Assembly: GCA_035532475.1 (NCBI GenBank)
Contig: DATKQY010000045.1
Coordinates: 1 to 64,000, forward strand
Direction: 5' to 3'
From: DATKQY01 sp035532475
GTDB taxonomy: Bacteria > Actinomycetota > Acidimicrobiia > Acidimicrobiales > Bog-793
Length of the DNA: 64,000 nucleotides
Below the pieces are notes generated by a model. The model had not been told where the DNA came from. It did no database searches and was given only the letters and a program-made list of their open reading frames with translations. Made by a program: the position numbers and the translations under genes. This document shows, in pieces, positions 8,218 to 15,863 of the stretch; the stretch's first letter is position 1; each line of letters opens with the position of its first letter.

Positions 8218-8607
8218 TCACCGGGGGCCGTCGAGGTCGGCGAGACGGCAGGGGATGTCGGCGTCCTCGTTGAGAAGATAGCTGGCGCAGATCCGGTGGT
8301 AGCCGTCGGCGATCGTGAGCGGAGCCCCGCCGGCGGCGCGCCCTCGCACCAGCAGCACCGGGGAGAGCTTCGCGCCCTTCCTCACCCGCTTCAGGTCCAA
8401 TGCGACGTGGACGTTGTCGACGGGCAGCGCTTCGAGCCGGCTCGCCCGCAGCAGGTCCTTCGCCTTGTAGTGGACGATGGCCGAGGCCCGGAGCGCCGCG
8501 ACGGTGCGCTCAGCGTCCTCCTCGCAGGCGAGGAGGGTGAGGTAGTCGCGAGCGGCCGGGTAGTCGTGCGCGTCGGGCTCGGTCTTCCAGTGCTCCCGTC
8601 TCGGCAT
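8218..8607 (-). CDS. Conserved hypothetical protein with ParB/sulfiredoxin-like motif
   Basis: This 129-residue protein starts at an ATG (8607) preceded by GGGAGGG. Its second half reads LSPVLLVRG...LTIADGYHRICASYLL, reminiscent of the 'DGHHR' core of ParB/sulfiredoxin-like folds. The first half is an alpha-helical DYPAARDYLTLL region. Similar stand-alone proteins occur in actinobacteria and proteobacteria, but no function is assigned that I know of. It is followed downstream by nothing on the same strand for 285 bp, and aquaporin lies 63 bp upstream. Confidence 0.75.
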   Translation of the reverse strand: MPRREHWKTEPDAHDYPAARDYLTLLACEEDAERTVAALRASAIVHYKAKDLLRASRLEALPVDNVHVALDLKRVRKGAKLSPVLLVRGRAAGGAPLTIADGYHRICASYLLNEDADIPCRLADLDGPR

Positions 8608-8670
8608 ACAGGCCCTCCCTTGTTCGAGACCGATGGCGATCGTCCGCGACGGGACCCTCGCCACCATGGA

Positions 8671-9567
8671 CTATGACGTCTGCTCCCCGCCCGCCGACGA
8701 ACGCTCGCGCTCGGCCACGACGCGGAACTCCCCGACGAGCGGGTCGAGCGTGCCCTGCGCCGCCACCGCGGCGCTCTCGTCGGGCCCGGGACCGCGCAGC
8801 ACGATCGCGAAGCCCACCGCCACCAGGGTGCCGAGGAGCGGGCCCACCACGTAGACCCAGAGGTGGCCGAAGTCCCCGAGGACGACGTCCGGCCCGAACG
8901 AGCGCGCCGGGTTCATGGAGGCGCCGCTCACCGGGCTCGACCACAGCCCGGCGAGGGCGATGTACCCGGCCACCGCGATCGCCGAGAGCGCGCCGACGTT
9001 CTGGGCGCCGGACGCGGTGCCAAGGATCGTGGTCACGAGGCCGAGCGTCAGCACCGCCTCGATGAGCATCGCGTGGACGTCGCTGATCGACGCCCCGGGC
9101 TCGGTCGCGCCGAGCATGCCGACCTTGCCGAACACGGCCCATACGAATGCGCAGGCGAGCGTCGCGCCGGCGAGCTGCACGACGACGTAGCCCGGGACGC
9201 GCCGCCAGGGGAACTCTCGGCGGAGCGCGAAGGCGATGCTGACGACCGGGTTCAGGTGTGCCCCGGAGATCTTGCCGATGGACAGGATGACGGCCATGAC
9301 CATGAGGCCGGGGCCGACGACCGCGGCGTCGCGCCCGACCGCCCCGTGCGACACCGCCGACACGGCGCCGGCGCCGGCGCCGACGAGGACGAGAAAGAAG
9401 GTCCCGAGCAGCTCACCGAAGAGGCGGCGGTACTCGTGGGAGACGTTGGCGAACTCACGCGCCCAGGGCGTGGCGCGGTGCCCGGTCGCCTGCACGAGCA
9501 CCAGCCCCCCCTCGCCGAGGGCGTGCGGTGCCGGGCTTGGCTCCTCGGGCTGGTGCTGTTGGCCCAT
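8671..9567 (-). CDS. Aquaporin / MIP-family channel
   Basis: This 298-residue major intrinsic protein has six membrane helices and two half-helix loops. The first pore motif is SGAHLNPVVS (NPV instead of NPA) and the second is SGASMNPARS (NPA). The loss of the first Ala is seen in some MIPs and may alter selectivity. About 50 N-terminal residues before the first helix are polar, longer than in typical AqpZ. The tail (about 40 residues) is also polar. The start is an ATG at 9567 behind GGGGAG. Water versus glycerol or another small solute cannot be decided from the motifs alone. Confidence 0.9.
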   Translation of the reverse strand: MGQQHQPEEPSPAPHALGEGGLVLVQATGHRATPWAREFANVSHEYRRLFGELLGTFFLVLVGAGAGAVSAVSHGAVGRDAAVVGPGLMVMAVILSIGKISGAHLNPVVSIAFALRREFPWRRVPGYVVVQLAGATLACAFVWAVFGKVGMLGATEPGASISDVHAMLIEAVLTLGLVTTILGTASGAQNVGALSAIAVAGYIALAGLWSSPVSGASMNPARSFGPDVVLGDFGHLWVYVVGPLLGTLVAVGFAIVLRGPGPDESAAVAAQGTLDPLVGEFRVVAERERSSAGGEQTS

Positions 9568-9662
9568 CGCTCCCCCGCGGACGCGGCGCGTCCGCGCTGC
9601 GGCGGCCAGCATGGCACTCGAGCGCGTCGGCCGCCTCGTCCGGCTCGGCTCTGCCCTCGGCG

Positions 9663-10553
9663 TCAGATCCGCTCGAGCGACGCCCCGTCGAACAGCGGCG
9701 TGATGGCGAGGCGTTCGACGTCGGCCGCCATCTCGGCGTCGGCGGGCGACCTGGCCGGCCCCGTCGCCGCCTCGAGCACCGTCCGCAGGAGCCGGTAGTC
9801 GCCGGGGGTGACGAGGAACAGCTGCGGGCGGGCGAGCACGTAGTGCACGGCGCGCCCGATCGCCTCAGGATCCTGCAACGGCTGGTACCAGCTGTTGCGC
9901 GGACCGTCGGCGTTGTGCGGGTCGTCGGGCCAGCGGCGCCAGGCGACGGACTTGATCGCCTGCACGGCGACGCCGCGTTCGGCGCACACGCCGAGCAGCT
10001 CTTCGAGATCGGCGCGGTAGTCGTGGTCGGCGAGCATCGTGAAGTTGTAGGGGAGGAGCACGGAGTCGTAGTCGAAGCGCTCGAGGCTGCGCAGGTGCAT
10101 GCGGGCGATCCTGGTGCCATGACCGGTCACCCCGATGAAACGCGTCAGTCCCTCCTCGCGCGCCCGCACGAGCGCCTCGAGCGCGCCGCCCGGCGCGTGC
10201 GCCGTCTCCCACTCGTCCTCCTCGACGAGATTGTGGAGCTGGATGTGGTCGACGTGGCCGACCTGCAGCCGCTCGAGCGAGCGCTCGAGGCTGGCCCGGG
10301 CGGCGTCGCCCGAGCGCTGCGCCGTCTTGGTCGCCAGGAAGAACTCGCCTCGACGCCCGGCCATCCACGGCCCGACGCGCAGCTCGGCGTCGCCGTAGTC
10401 CGCCGCCACGTCGATATGGTTCACGCCGAACTCCACGAGCACCTCGAGGAGGGCGTCCGCCAGCTCCTGGGTCGCGGACCAAAGCGCCGCAGCGCCGAAG
10501 ATCGTGCGGCTGCTCAGGTGACCGGTCCTTCCGAACTCCGCGCGTTCGATCAT
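9663..10553 (-). CDS. Aldo/keto reductase family protein
   Basis: This 296-residue protein has a TIM-barrel AKR layout: FGRTGHLSSRTIFGAAAL at the start, then the catalytic Asp/Tyr region HIDVAADYGDAE, a Lys in LATKTAQR and a His in DHIQLHN. It resembles the AKR group that oxidises or reduces small aldehydes with NAD(P)H. The substrate is unknown. The ATG at 10553 lies 6 nt after TACGCT (10565-10560), so the mRNA is probably leaderless. The gene is divergent from the mycothiol-dependent isomerase-family gene, with only about 95 bp between the two starts. Confidence 0.88.
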   Translation of the reverse strand: MIERAEFGRTGHLSSRTIFGAAALWSATQELADALLEVLVEFGVNHIDVAADYGDAELRVGPWMAGRRGEFFLATKTAQRSGDAARASLERSLERLQVGHVDHIQLHNLVEEDEWETAHAPGGALEALVRAREEGLTRFIGVTGHGTRIARMHLRSLERFDYDSVLLPYNFTMLADHDYRADLEELLGVCAERGVAVQAIKSVAWRRWPDDPHNADGPRNSWYQPLQDPEAIGRAVHYVLARPQLFLVTPGDYRLLRTVLEAATGPARSPADAEMAADVERLAITPLFDGASLERI

Positions 10554-10647
10554 CGCAAGAGCGTACCGACGGGGCCGCCCGGGGGATCGGTCGCGCCCGC
10601 CGCGAGCGCATCGGAGACGCCGATGCCGCGCCACTAGCATCCGGCGG

Positions 10648-11424
10648 GTGATGGACGTCTCGGCGCACGTGGAGGCGCTCGAGCGCGAGGGGGCGCTGTT
10701 GGCGCGTGGCGCCGCCTCCGCCGGTCTCGGCGCGCCGGTCCCGACGTGTCCGGACTGGCGGGTGCGTGACCTCGTCAGGCATGCCGGGAACGTGCACCGC
10801 TGGGCGGCGGCGGTGGTGCGCTCCGGACGCTCGATCCCCTTCGACGACGAGGAGGAGCGTGCGCTGTTCGGCCCGCGACCGAGCGACGGCGAGCTGCTCG
10901 CGTGGTTCCGACGCGGGCACGGCGACCTCGTCGAGGCGCTCGTCGACGCCTCGCCCGACCTCGAGTGCTGGACCTTCCTCCCCGCACCGTCACCGCTCGC
11001 GTTCTGGGCTCGTCGTCAGGCGCACGAGACCGCCATGCACCGGGTCGACGCCGAGTCGGCGGCCGGCGTCGTCGTTCGTGTCGACACCGCCTTTGCGGCC
11101 GACGGCGTCGACGAGCTGCTCCGCGGGTTCGCGGCGCGGCCCCGGTCGCGTCTTCGCAGCGAGCCGGGGTGCTCCCTCAAGATCCGCGCCCGCGACACCG
11201 GAGACAACTGGACCGTGCGCGTCGGTCCCGAGACGGTCGAGGTGAGCGGCGACGACCCGGCGCGCGCCGGGGAGGTGAGCTGCGTGGTGGAGGCAGACGC
11301 CGAAGCGCTCTACCTGCTGTTGTGGAACCGCCGCGGTGCCGACGGCCTGCGCGTCGCCGGTGAGCGCGGCGTGCTCGAGCTGTGGCGCCAGCAGATGCAG
11401 GTGCGCTGGTCCGGCCCGAGCTGA
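10648..11424 (+). CDS. Maleylpyruvate isomerase-family mycothiol-dependent protein
   Basis: This 258-residue protein belongs to the MDMPI/DinB-like superfamily. The N-terminal helical-bundle domain shows CPDWRVRDLVRHAGNVHRW (metal-ligand His in HxGxxHRW) and ARRQAHETAMHRVDAE (HExxxHRxD, the second ligand pair). A C-terminal SCP2-like domain follows from about residue 165. Members are thiol-S-transferases or isomerases using mycothiol, which supports an actinobacterial host. The GTG at 10648 is 7 nt after TAGCAT (10635-10640), consistent with a leaderless transcript. The ATG three bases later is the alternative start. The true substrate is unknown. Confidence 0.85.
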   Translation: MMDVSAHVEALEREGALLARGAASAGLGAPVPTCPDWRVRDLVRHAGNVHRWAAAVVRSGRSIPFDDEEERALFGPRPSDGELLAWFRRGHGDLVEALVDASPDLECWTFLPAPSPLAFWARRQAHETAMHRVDAESAAGVVVRVDTAFAADGVDELLRGFAARPRSRLRSEPGCSLKIRARDTGDNWTVRVGPETVEVSGDDPARAGEVSCVVEADAEALYLLLWNRRGADGLRVAGERGVLELWRQQMQVRWSGPS

Positions 11425-11458
11425 CCCGGGCCGGAGCCGGCGGAGAGGAGGAGGTTCC

Positions 11459-11902
11459 GTGTCACTTCCCGTGCTGCTCGGCCCCGGTGAGGGCGAGCGC
11501 AGGCAGGCGCGCGGCAGCGTCATGGTCTTCAAGGCGCTCGCGGCGACGACCGGTGGTCGCTTCTCGCTGATGGAGCGTTCACTGCCACCGGGAGGCAGGA
11601 TGCCACCCCCGCATCGCCATCTCGGCTGCGAAGAGGGCTTCTACGTCCTCGAGGGCGAGATCACCTTCATCCTCGAGGGCGAGGAGCACGTGCGCGGGCC
11701 GGGCGCCTTCGTTCTCGTTCCCGGCGGCGCTTCGCACACCTTCGGGAACCGAAGCGACGCTCCGGCGCGCCTGCTGATCGTGCACGCCCCGGCCATGGAC
11801 CGCTACTTCGCAGAGCTCGAACTGCTCTGGTCGGGTGCCGGGGCGCCCGCGCCGGAAGACGAGCACGCCCTCATGGCGCGTCACGGCATGATCCCCGGCT
11901 GA
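11459..11902 (+). CDS. Cupin-domain protein
   Basis: This 147-residue single-domain cupin shows both conserved motifs. Motif 1 is PPPHRHLGCEEGFYVLEGE (G-x5-HxH-x4-E-like) and motif 2 is VPGGASHTFGNRS. The His/Glu/His set can bind a divalent metal. The start is a GTG at 11459 preceded by a strong GGAGAGGAGGAGG. It follows the MDMPI-like gene by 34 bp and probably shares its transcript. Such small cupins act as dioxygenases, isomerases or sensors, and no specific reaction can be assigned. Confidence 0.87.
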   Translation: MSLPVLLGPGEGERRQARGSVMVFKALAATTGGRFSLMERSLPPGGRMPPPHRHLGCEEGFYVLEGEITFILEGEEHVRGPGAFVLVPGGASHTFGNRSDAPARLLIVHAPAMDRYFAELELLWSGAGAPAPEDEHALMARHGMIPG

Positions 11903-12020
11903 CCGCGGCGTTCGCTGACGCCGGCGACCTGCCGACCCATGCGGCGAGGTGTGCGACGGCACCGGCCCGATGACGCCGGCGCGCTGGCGGCGGACCCCGT
12001 GAGCGGCGAGGATGCCCCGC

Positions 12021-12482
12021 ATGAGCCCAGACGCGTCCGTCACGATCGGCAAGGGACCACCCGAGACGGTGCTCCCGCCCCCACCCCCGGACTGGCAGGA
12101 GGGCCTTGCCGGCGCGCTGCGCCCTCGGGTGCCGGCGGAGTCCGGCGCCGGGGACGCCCGCAGCCGGGTGGCCGCAGTGGCAGCGGCGCACCCCCGCTTC
12201 ACCGACGCGTGGGTCGAGCTCGTCGCGCTCGCCCGCGACGACGTCGAGGCGTATGCGTACGCGCGCGTCGGCTACCACCGCGGCCTCGACGCACTGCGCG
12301 GCGCCGGCTGGCACGGCAGCGGGTACGTGCGATGGCGGCACCCGTCGAACCGCGGCTTCCTCCGTGCGGTCGAGGCGCTGCGCCGTTGCGCGTCGACGAT
12401 CGGCGAGACCGACGAGGAGGAGCGCTGCGCGCTCTTCCTCCGCCAGCTCGACCCGGACTGGCGCGGGCTGCCCGCCGAGTGA
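12021..12482 (+). CDS. DUF3151 family protein
   Basis: This 153-residue protein is recognisable as the actinobacterial DUF3151 family by AYAYARVGYHRGLDALRGAGW, W-x2-PSNRGFLRAVEAL and IGETDEEERC in order, a TPR-like helical fold. The N-terminus contains a PPPPP tract. Two ATGs are possible. I chose 12021 because GAGG sits 9 nt upstream, while the first ATG (12012) directly abuts it. The function of the family is unknown. It is widely conserved in actinobacteria and usually found near housekeeping genes. Confidence 0.9.
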   Translation: MSPDASVTIGKGPPETVLPPPPPDWQEGLAGALRPRVPAESGAGDARSRVAAVAAAHPRFTDAWVELVALARDDVEAYAYARVGYHRGLDALRGAGWHGSGYVRWRHPSNRGFLRAVEALRRCASTIGETDEEERCALFLRQLDPDWRGLPAE

Positions 12483-12622
12483 CCGGCGGGCGCGGGTTCC
12501 GTCCCGGGCCACCCGCCGCCCGCTCGTCCCGGGGGCGGTTCGGGCGACGGCGTGCCTGCCGGCTCGCGCGCTCCGGAGCGCCCGCGCTGGCATGGTACGT
12601 GTGACGTAACAAGTTCGGAGGC

Positions 12623-13032
12623 ATGCCACCGACCCCCGCAGCATCCGGCTCGTCCTCTTCGGGTAGAGAGGCCGGCTCCACCCTCGCCAGGCCGAACGAC
12701 CCGCCGGTGCTGATCTCACGAGCCTGGCGGCCGGACCGAAGCACGGCTACGCGCTGATCCAGGACATCGAGTCCTTCGCCGGCGTGCGCCTCGGCCCGGG
12801 CACGCTGTACGGCGCGATCACCCGCCTGGAGCGACACGGCTTGCTCGAGCCGCTCGGCTCGGACGACCGCCGCCGCCCTTACCGGATCACCCCGGCAGGG
12901 GAGGCGTTGCTCGCCGGGACGCTCGCCGCCTTGCGCCGTCTCGTCGATGCGGGCGAGGCGCGCCTGTCCGGCGGCAGGGGCTCGCTGCCGGCGCCGCGCC
13001 GCGCCGCCGCGCCGTCCTTGGGACCGGCGTGA
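12623..13032 (+). pseudogene. PadR-family transcriptional regulator, interrupted by a one-base deletion
   Basis: The ATG at 12623 with GGAGG upstream begins a frame that reads ...DPPVLI up to about 12713. The family sequence then continues one frame over as LTSLAAGPKHGYALIQDIE, GVRLGPGTLYGAITRLERHGLL and DDRRRPYRITPAG. This is the winged-helix domain of PadR regulators. Adding one base near 12713-12715 would restore VL-I/M-LTSLAAGPKHGY. The second part alone could start only at the GTG 12784, which lacks the first helix. The stop overlaps the start of the next gene (GTGA), as is usual for PadR/membrane-partner pairs. It is either decayed or affected by a sequencing error. Confidence 0.8.
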
Positions 13033-14078
13033 AGCCGAGGCGTAGCGCCGAGCGTCTGCTGCGCTGCTACCCGCCGCGCTGGCGCGTCCGCTACGGCGAC
13101 GAGCTCGCGGCGCTCGTCGAGGAGGAGCTCGCCGACAGGCCCCGCTCGATCATGGTGCGTGTCGACGTGGTGCGCGGCGGCTTCGTGACCCGGCTGCGCG
13201 AATCGGGGCTGACCGGCGACTCGGTCCCGGCGGCCGAGCGGGTCAGGGCCGGCGTGCTCCTCGTCGGCGCGGCCTGGTCGCTCGCCGTCGTCGCGGGTGC
13301 CGCCGTCGCGACGTACGCCGAGCGCTGGGCGCAGGCCGCGCCGGCCCGCGCGCGGTCGGCCCCGGCGCCGGCCTTTTACGCCGTGCAGGTCGCGGCGTGG
13401 TGCGCCGTCGCGGCATTCGCCGCCGGTGCTGTCCTGGTCGCGCCCGCGCTGTGGTCGCGCCTTCGGGACGCGAGATGGAGGGAGACCCGCCCGCACGTCG
13501 CGGTCGCCGGCGCATCGAGCTTGGTCACCGCGGGGGCGACGGTGGCCCTCGTGACGTGGGTGCACCGGCTGCAGCCAGCGATCCGTGACGGCGCGCAGAG
13601 CGGCGACCACGTCGTCGGAGCGCTCTGGGCGCTGCTGCGCGTCGTCACGGTCGCGGCCTTCACGGTCGCCGGCATCGCCGCCCTGCGGCGGGTCCCGCTC
13701 GACTCGCGGCTCCTCCGAGCCGCCGGGCTCGCGGTGACCGTGGCGGCGTCGCTGTGCGCGCTGCTCGCCGGCGTTGTGACGTGGTGGGCCTCGCTCGCGG
13801 CGGCCTCGGCACCGTGGTTCGCCGCGTCCGGCGGTGCCGGCCCGTCGACGGCCAGCTGGTCGCCATCGGAGCATCGTTCGCCCTCGCCGCGTCGCTCGGG
13901 GTCGCTGGAGCCGCGCGGGCCGTCACCGCTTCGAGACGGCGCGTGCCGACGATGCCCGCCCCGGTGGGGCGGGGGTGCGGTGTCGCCGGCCGCGGGAGCC
14001 GGCCATGGGTGGTGGAGTTCGAGCCCGTCAGCGGTCGAGGTGGCGGTCGGCCGACTGTGGCCCGCCTACTGCTGGTAG
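13029..14078 (+). pseudogene. PadR-partner membrane protein, C-terminus apparently frameshifted
   Basis: The N-terminus (SAERLLRCYPPRWRVRYGDEL) is the helical motif common in membrane proteins paired with PadR regulators. Hydrophobic segments follow at about residues 77-95, 115-138, 157-175, 200-217 and 230-250. After ...APWFAASGGAG (about 13830-13845) the frame turns into Ser/Arg/Pro-rich nonsense. Meanwhile the adjacent frame continues naturally with DGQLVAIGASFALAASLGVAGAAR, an evident last membrane helix. A single missing base in the GGCCCG run would explain this. As written, the frame runs to 14078 and overlaps the convergent DUF2630 gene. Confidence 0.7.
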
Positions 14079-14308
14079 TGCTCGACAACCTCGGCGGGTC
14101 GGACGTGGGCCTCGTCGGGGTTCTGCCCGACGCTCCGGCGCGCGCGGCGCTGGCGTAGCAAGTCCCAGCACTGGTCGAGGGCGACCTCGATCGAGCGCAG
14201 CCGCTCCTCGTCCTCCGGAGCGAGCGGGGTGCCGACGTGCGCCCCCTCGATCTGGTGCTCCTCCTCGGCGAGGCGGCTGATCTCGTGCACGATGTCGCGG
14301 TCGTCCAT
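14066..14308 (-). CDS. DUF2630 family protein
   Basis: This 80-residue, highly charged helical protein shows the features of DUF2630: a DDRDIVHEISRLAEEEHQ start, ALDQCWDLLRQRRARR in the middle and VRPAEVVEHYQQ at the C-terminus. The family is small, actinobacterial and uncharacterised. The sequence suggests an antiparallel helical hairpin or coiled coil. The ATG at 14308 follows GGAAGGG. The final bases overlap the 3' end of the convergent broken membrane-protein gene. Confidence 0.88.
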   Translation of the reverse strand: MDDRDIVHEISRLAEEEHQIEGAHVGTPLAPEDEERLRSIEVALDQCWDLLRQRRARRSVGQNPDEAHVRPAEVVEHYQQ

Positions 14309-14428
14309 CGGAGCCACCCTTCCTCCCGACCGGCCCTCGCCGGTGGCGTCGCCTCCCGAGCCTACGGCGGTGCCGCGTTCGCCCGCGCAGGCGCCGGCGG
14401 CGCCGACGACGGGCTCGCGACGATCGCG

Positions 14429-14461
14429 CCCGAGGCTCGCCCGAGGCTCGCCCGAGGCTCG
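14429..14461. repeat. Three perfect 11-bp tandem repeats
   Basis: The unit CCCGAGGCTCG occurs three times head to tail, 30-75 bp upstream of msrA. It is the only clean short tandem array I saw between genes. It may be replication slippage or a regulatory spacer. Confidence 0.8.
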
Positions 14462-14503
14462 ACCGCCGCGACGAGTGGCGCCGCCCGGTCCTACGCTTGA
14501 GGT

Positions 14504-15157
14504 ATGCCACTGTTCTCCACCCACAAGCAGGAGTTGGTCAGCCGCGAGCAGGCGCTGCCCGGCCGCTCCGAGCCGATCACCGTGCCCGGCCGACACCTGG
14601 TGCTCGGCACGCCGCTCGCCCCACCGTTTCCCGACGGCTTCGGGCAGGCCGTCTTCGGGATGGGCTGCTTCTGGGGCGCAGAGCGCAAGTTCTGGCAAGC
14701 CGAAGGCGTCTACACGACCGCCGTCGGCTACGCGGGCGGGTACACGCCGAACCCCACCTACGAAGAGGTGTGCTCCGGGCGGACCGGTCATGCCGAGGTC
14801 GTCCTCGTCGTGTTCGACCCGGCCAGGACGGGCTTCGAGACGATGCTGCGGCTCTTCTTCGAAGGTCACGACCCGACCCAGCACATGCGTCAGGGCAACG
14901 ACATCGGAACCCAGTACCGCTCGGCCGTCTACGCCGCCTCGTCCGAGCAGCTGGGCGCCGCCGAGGAGGCGCGGGCGCGTTATGACCCGCTGCTTCGCGC
15001 CGCCGGGTACGGCGCCGTCGAGACCGAGATCGCACCCGGCGGACCGTTCTTCTACGCCGAGGACTACCACCAGCAGTACCTGGCCCGGAACCCGAACGGC
15101 TACTGCGGCCTCGGCGGCACCGGCGTGGCCTGCCCGGTCGGGGTGCTCGGGGACTGA
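14504..15157 (+). CDS. msrA: Peptide methionine sulfoxide reductase MsrA
   Basis: This 217-residue enzyme reduces methionine-S-sulfoxide in proteins. The catalytic motif GMGCFWGAE is near residue 52, followed by GYAGGYTPNPTYEEVCSGRTGHAE and GNDIGTQYRSA. A C-terminal resolving-cysteine region, GYCGLGGTGVACPVG, is present. The N-terminal 45-residue lead is normal for actinobacterial MsrA. The ATG at 14504 is 6 nt after TACGCT (14492-14497). GAGGT also precedes it, so both leaderless and SD-led initiation are possible. No MsrB is nearby. Confidence 0.95.
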   Translation: MPLFSTHKQELVSREQALPGRSEPITVPGRHLVLGTPLAPPFPDGFGQAVFGMGCFWGAERKFWQAEGVYTTAVGYAGGYTPNPTYEEVCSGRTGHAEVVLVVFDPARTGFETMLRLFFEGHDPTQHMRQGNDIGTQYRSAVYAASSEQLGAAEEARARYDPLLRAAGYGAVETEIAPGGPFFYAEDYHQQYLARNPNGYCGLGGTGVACPVGVLGD

Positions 15158-15210
15158 CGCCGCCCGGCCCGCCGGCGCCGCGGCCGACGCGCTTGCGGAT
15201 CGTACGTAAT

Positions 15211-15230
15211 CATGTAATCATCATTACATG
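15211..15230. promoter_or_regulatory. 20-bp perfect palindrome overlapping the start codon of the RHH protein
   Basis: CATGTAAT-CATC-ATTACATG has 8-bp arms and a 4-nt centre. Its last three bases are the ATG start codon of the next gene. A third half-site (GTAATCA) lies directly before it at 15206-15212. Repeated AT-rich half-sites in a GC-rich genome suggest an autoregulatory operator. Confidence 0.75.
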
Positions 15231-15797
15231 ACTACCACAGCACCAAGCAGCGACCACGTCTTCGCCGACTGGTTCGCCTCGAGGCTCGACCCCGCCTGGT
15301 TCGAGGGCGTCCCCGACGTGCAGGTCGACGACGAGGAGATTCTCGTCGTCGGCCGGCTTGCGCCCACGGTCGGCCCACCCGCGGGTGCGGCGGCGGCCGG
15401 AGCCGCCGACGAGGGCGGCCGGGGATCGCCGCCCGGCGACGAGCAGGCCGAGCTCGCCCGCATCGCGGCGTTTCGTGAGGAGACGCGCGACCAGCGAATG
15501 GCGATCGCCCGAGACGCCGAGCGCGTCTTCGGGCGCACGGTCTCGTGGGGCGCGAGCTGCGGCGGGAGCCGGCGCTTGTTCACGCACCTCAGCGTGCCCG
15601 TGATGACCCGCCTGCGACTGCCCGAGCGCGCCGTGCTCGACACGCTCGTCGAGTCCGGGGTCGCCCGGAGCCGGAGCGACGCCGTCGCGTGGTGCGTCCG
15701 CCTCGTCGCTCAGCACGAGACGGCGTGGCTCGCCGAGCTGACCGAGGCCCTCGGCGCCGTGCGCCGGGTCCGGGCAGGCGGTCCCGGCCGGCGCTGA
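15228..15797 (+). CDS. Uncharacterised protein with C-terminal ribbon-helix-helix domain
   Basis: This 189-residue protein is not of a family I can name. Residues 1-45 are acidic and 47-75 form an Ala/Gly/Pro-rich linker. Residues 75-105 are a charged helix and 103-120 contain a Gly/Cys segment (WGASCGG). Residues 125-163 read as a ribbon-helix-helix DNA-binding unit: a strand (VMTRLRLP), helix (ERAVLDTLVESG) and helix (SRSDAVAWCVRLV), as in CopG/MetJ-like regulators. The start codon lies within a perfect palindrome, so the protein probably represses itself. No toxin-like partner is adjacent. A convergent aldo/keto reductase follows. Confidence 0.75.
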   Translation: MTTTAPSSDHVFADWFASRLDPAWFEGVPDVQVDDEEILVVGRLAPTVGPPAGAAAAGAADEGGRGSPPGDEQAELARIAAFREETRDQRMAIARDAERVFGRTVSWGASCGGSRRLFTHLSVPVMTRLRLPERAVLDTLVESGVARSRSDAVAWCVRLVAQHETAWLAELTEALGAVRRVRAGGPGRR

Positions 15798-15863
15798 GCA
15801 GCAGCGAGGGGCCGGCCCTCGGCGGCGCCCGCTCCGCGGGCGCGTCCCGCAGGCGCTCCTCGC

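Noticed and set aside
12700..12720. Programmed frameshift in the PadR gene
   Set aside because: No slippery heptamer or stimulatory structure is evident at the junction, and the neighbouring gene has the same type of lesion, favouring deletion or error.
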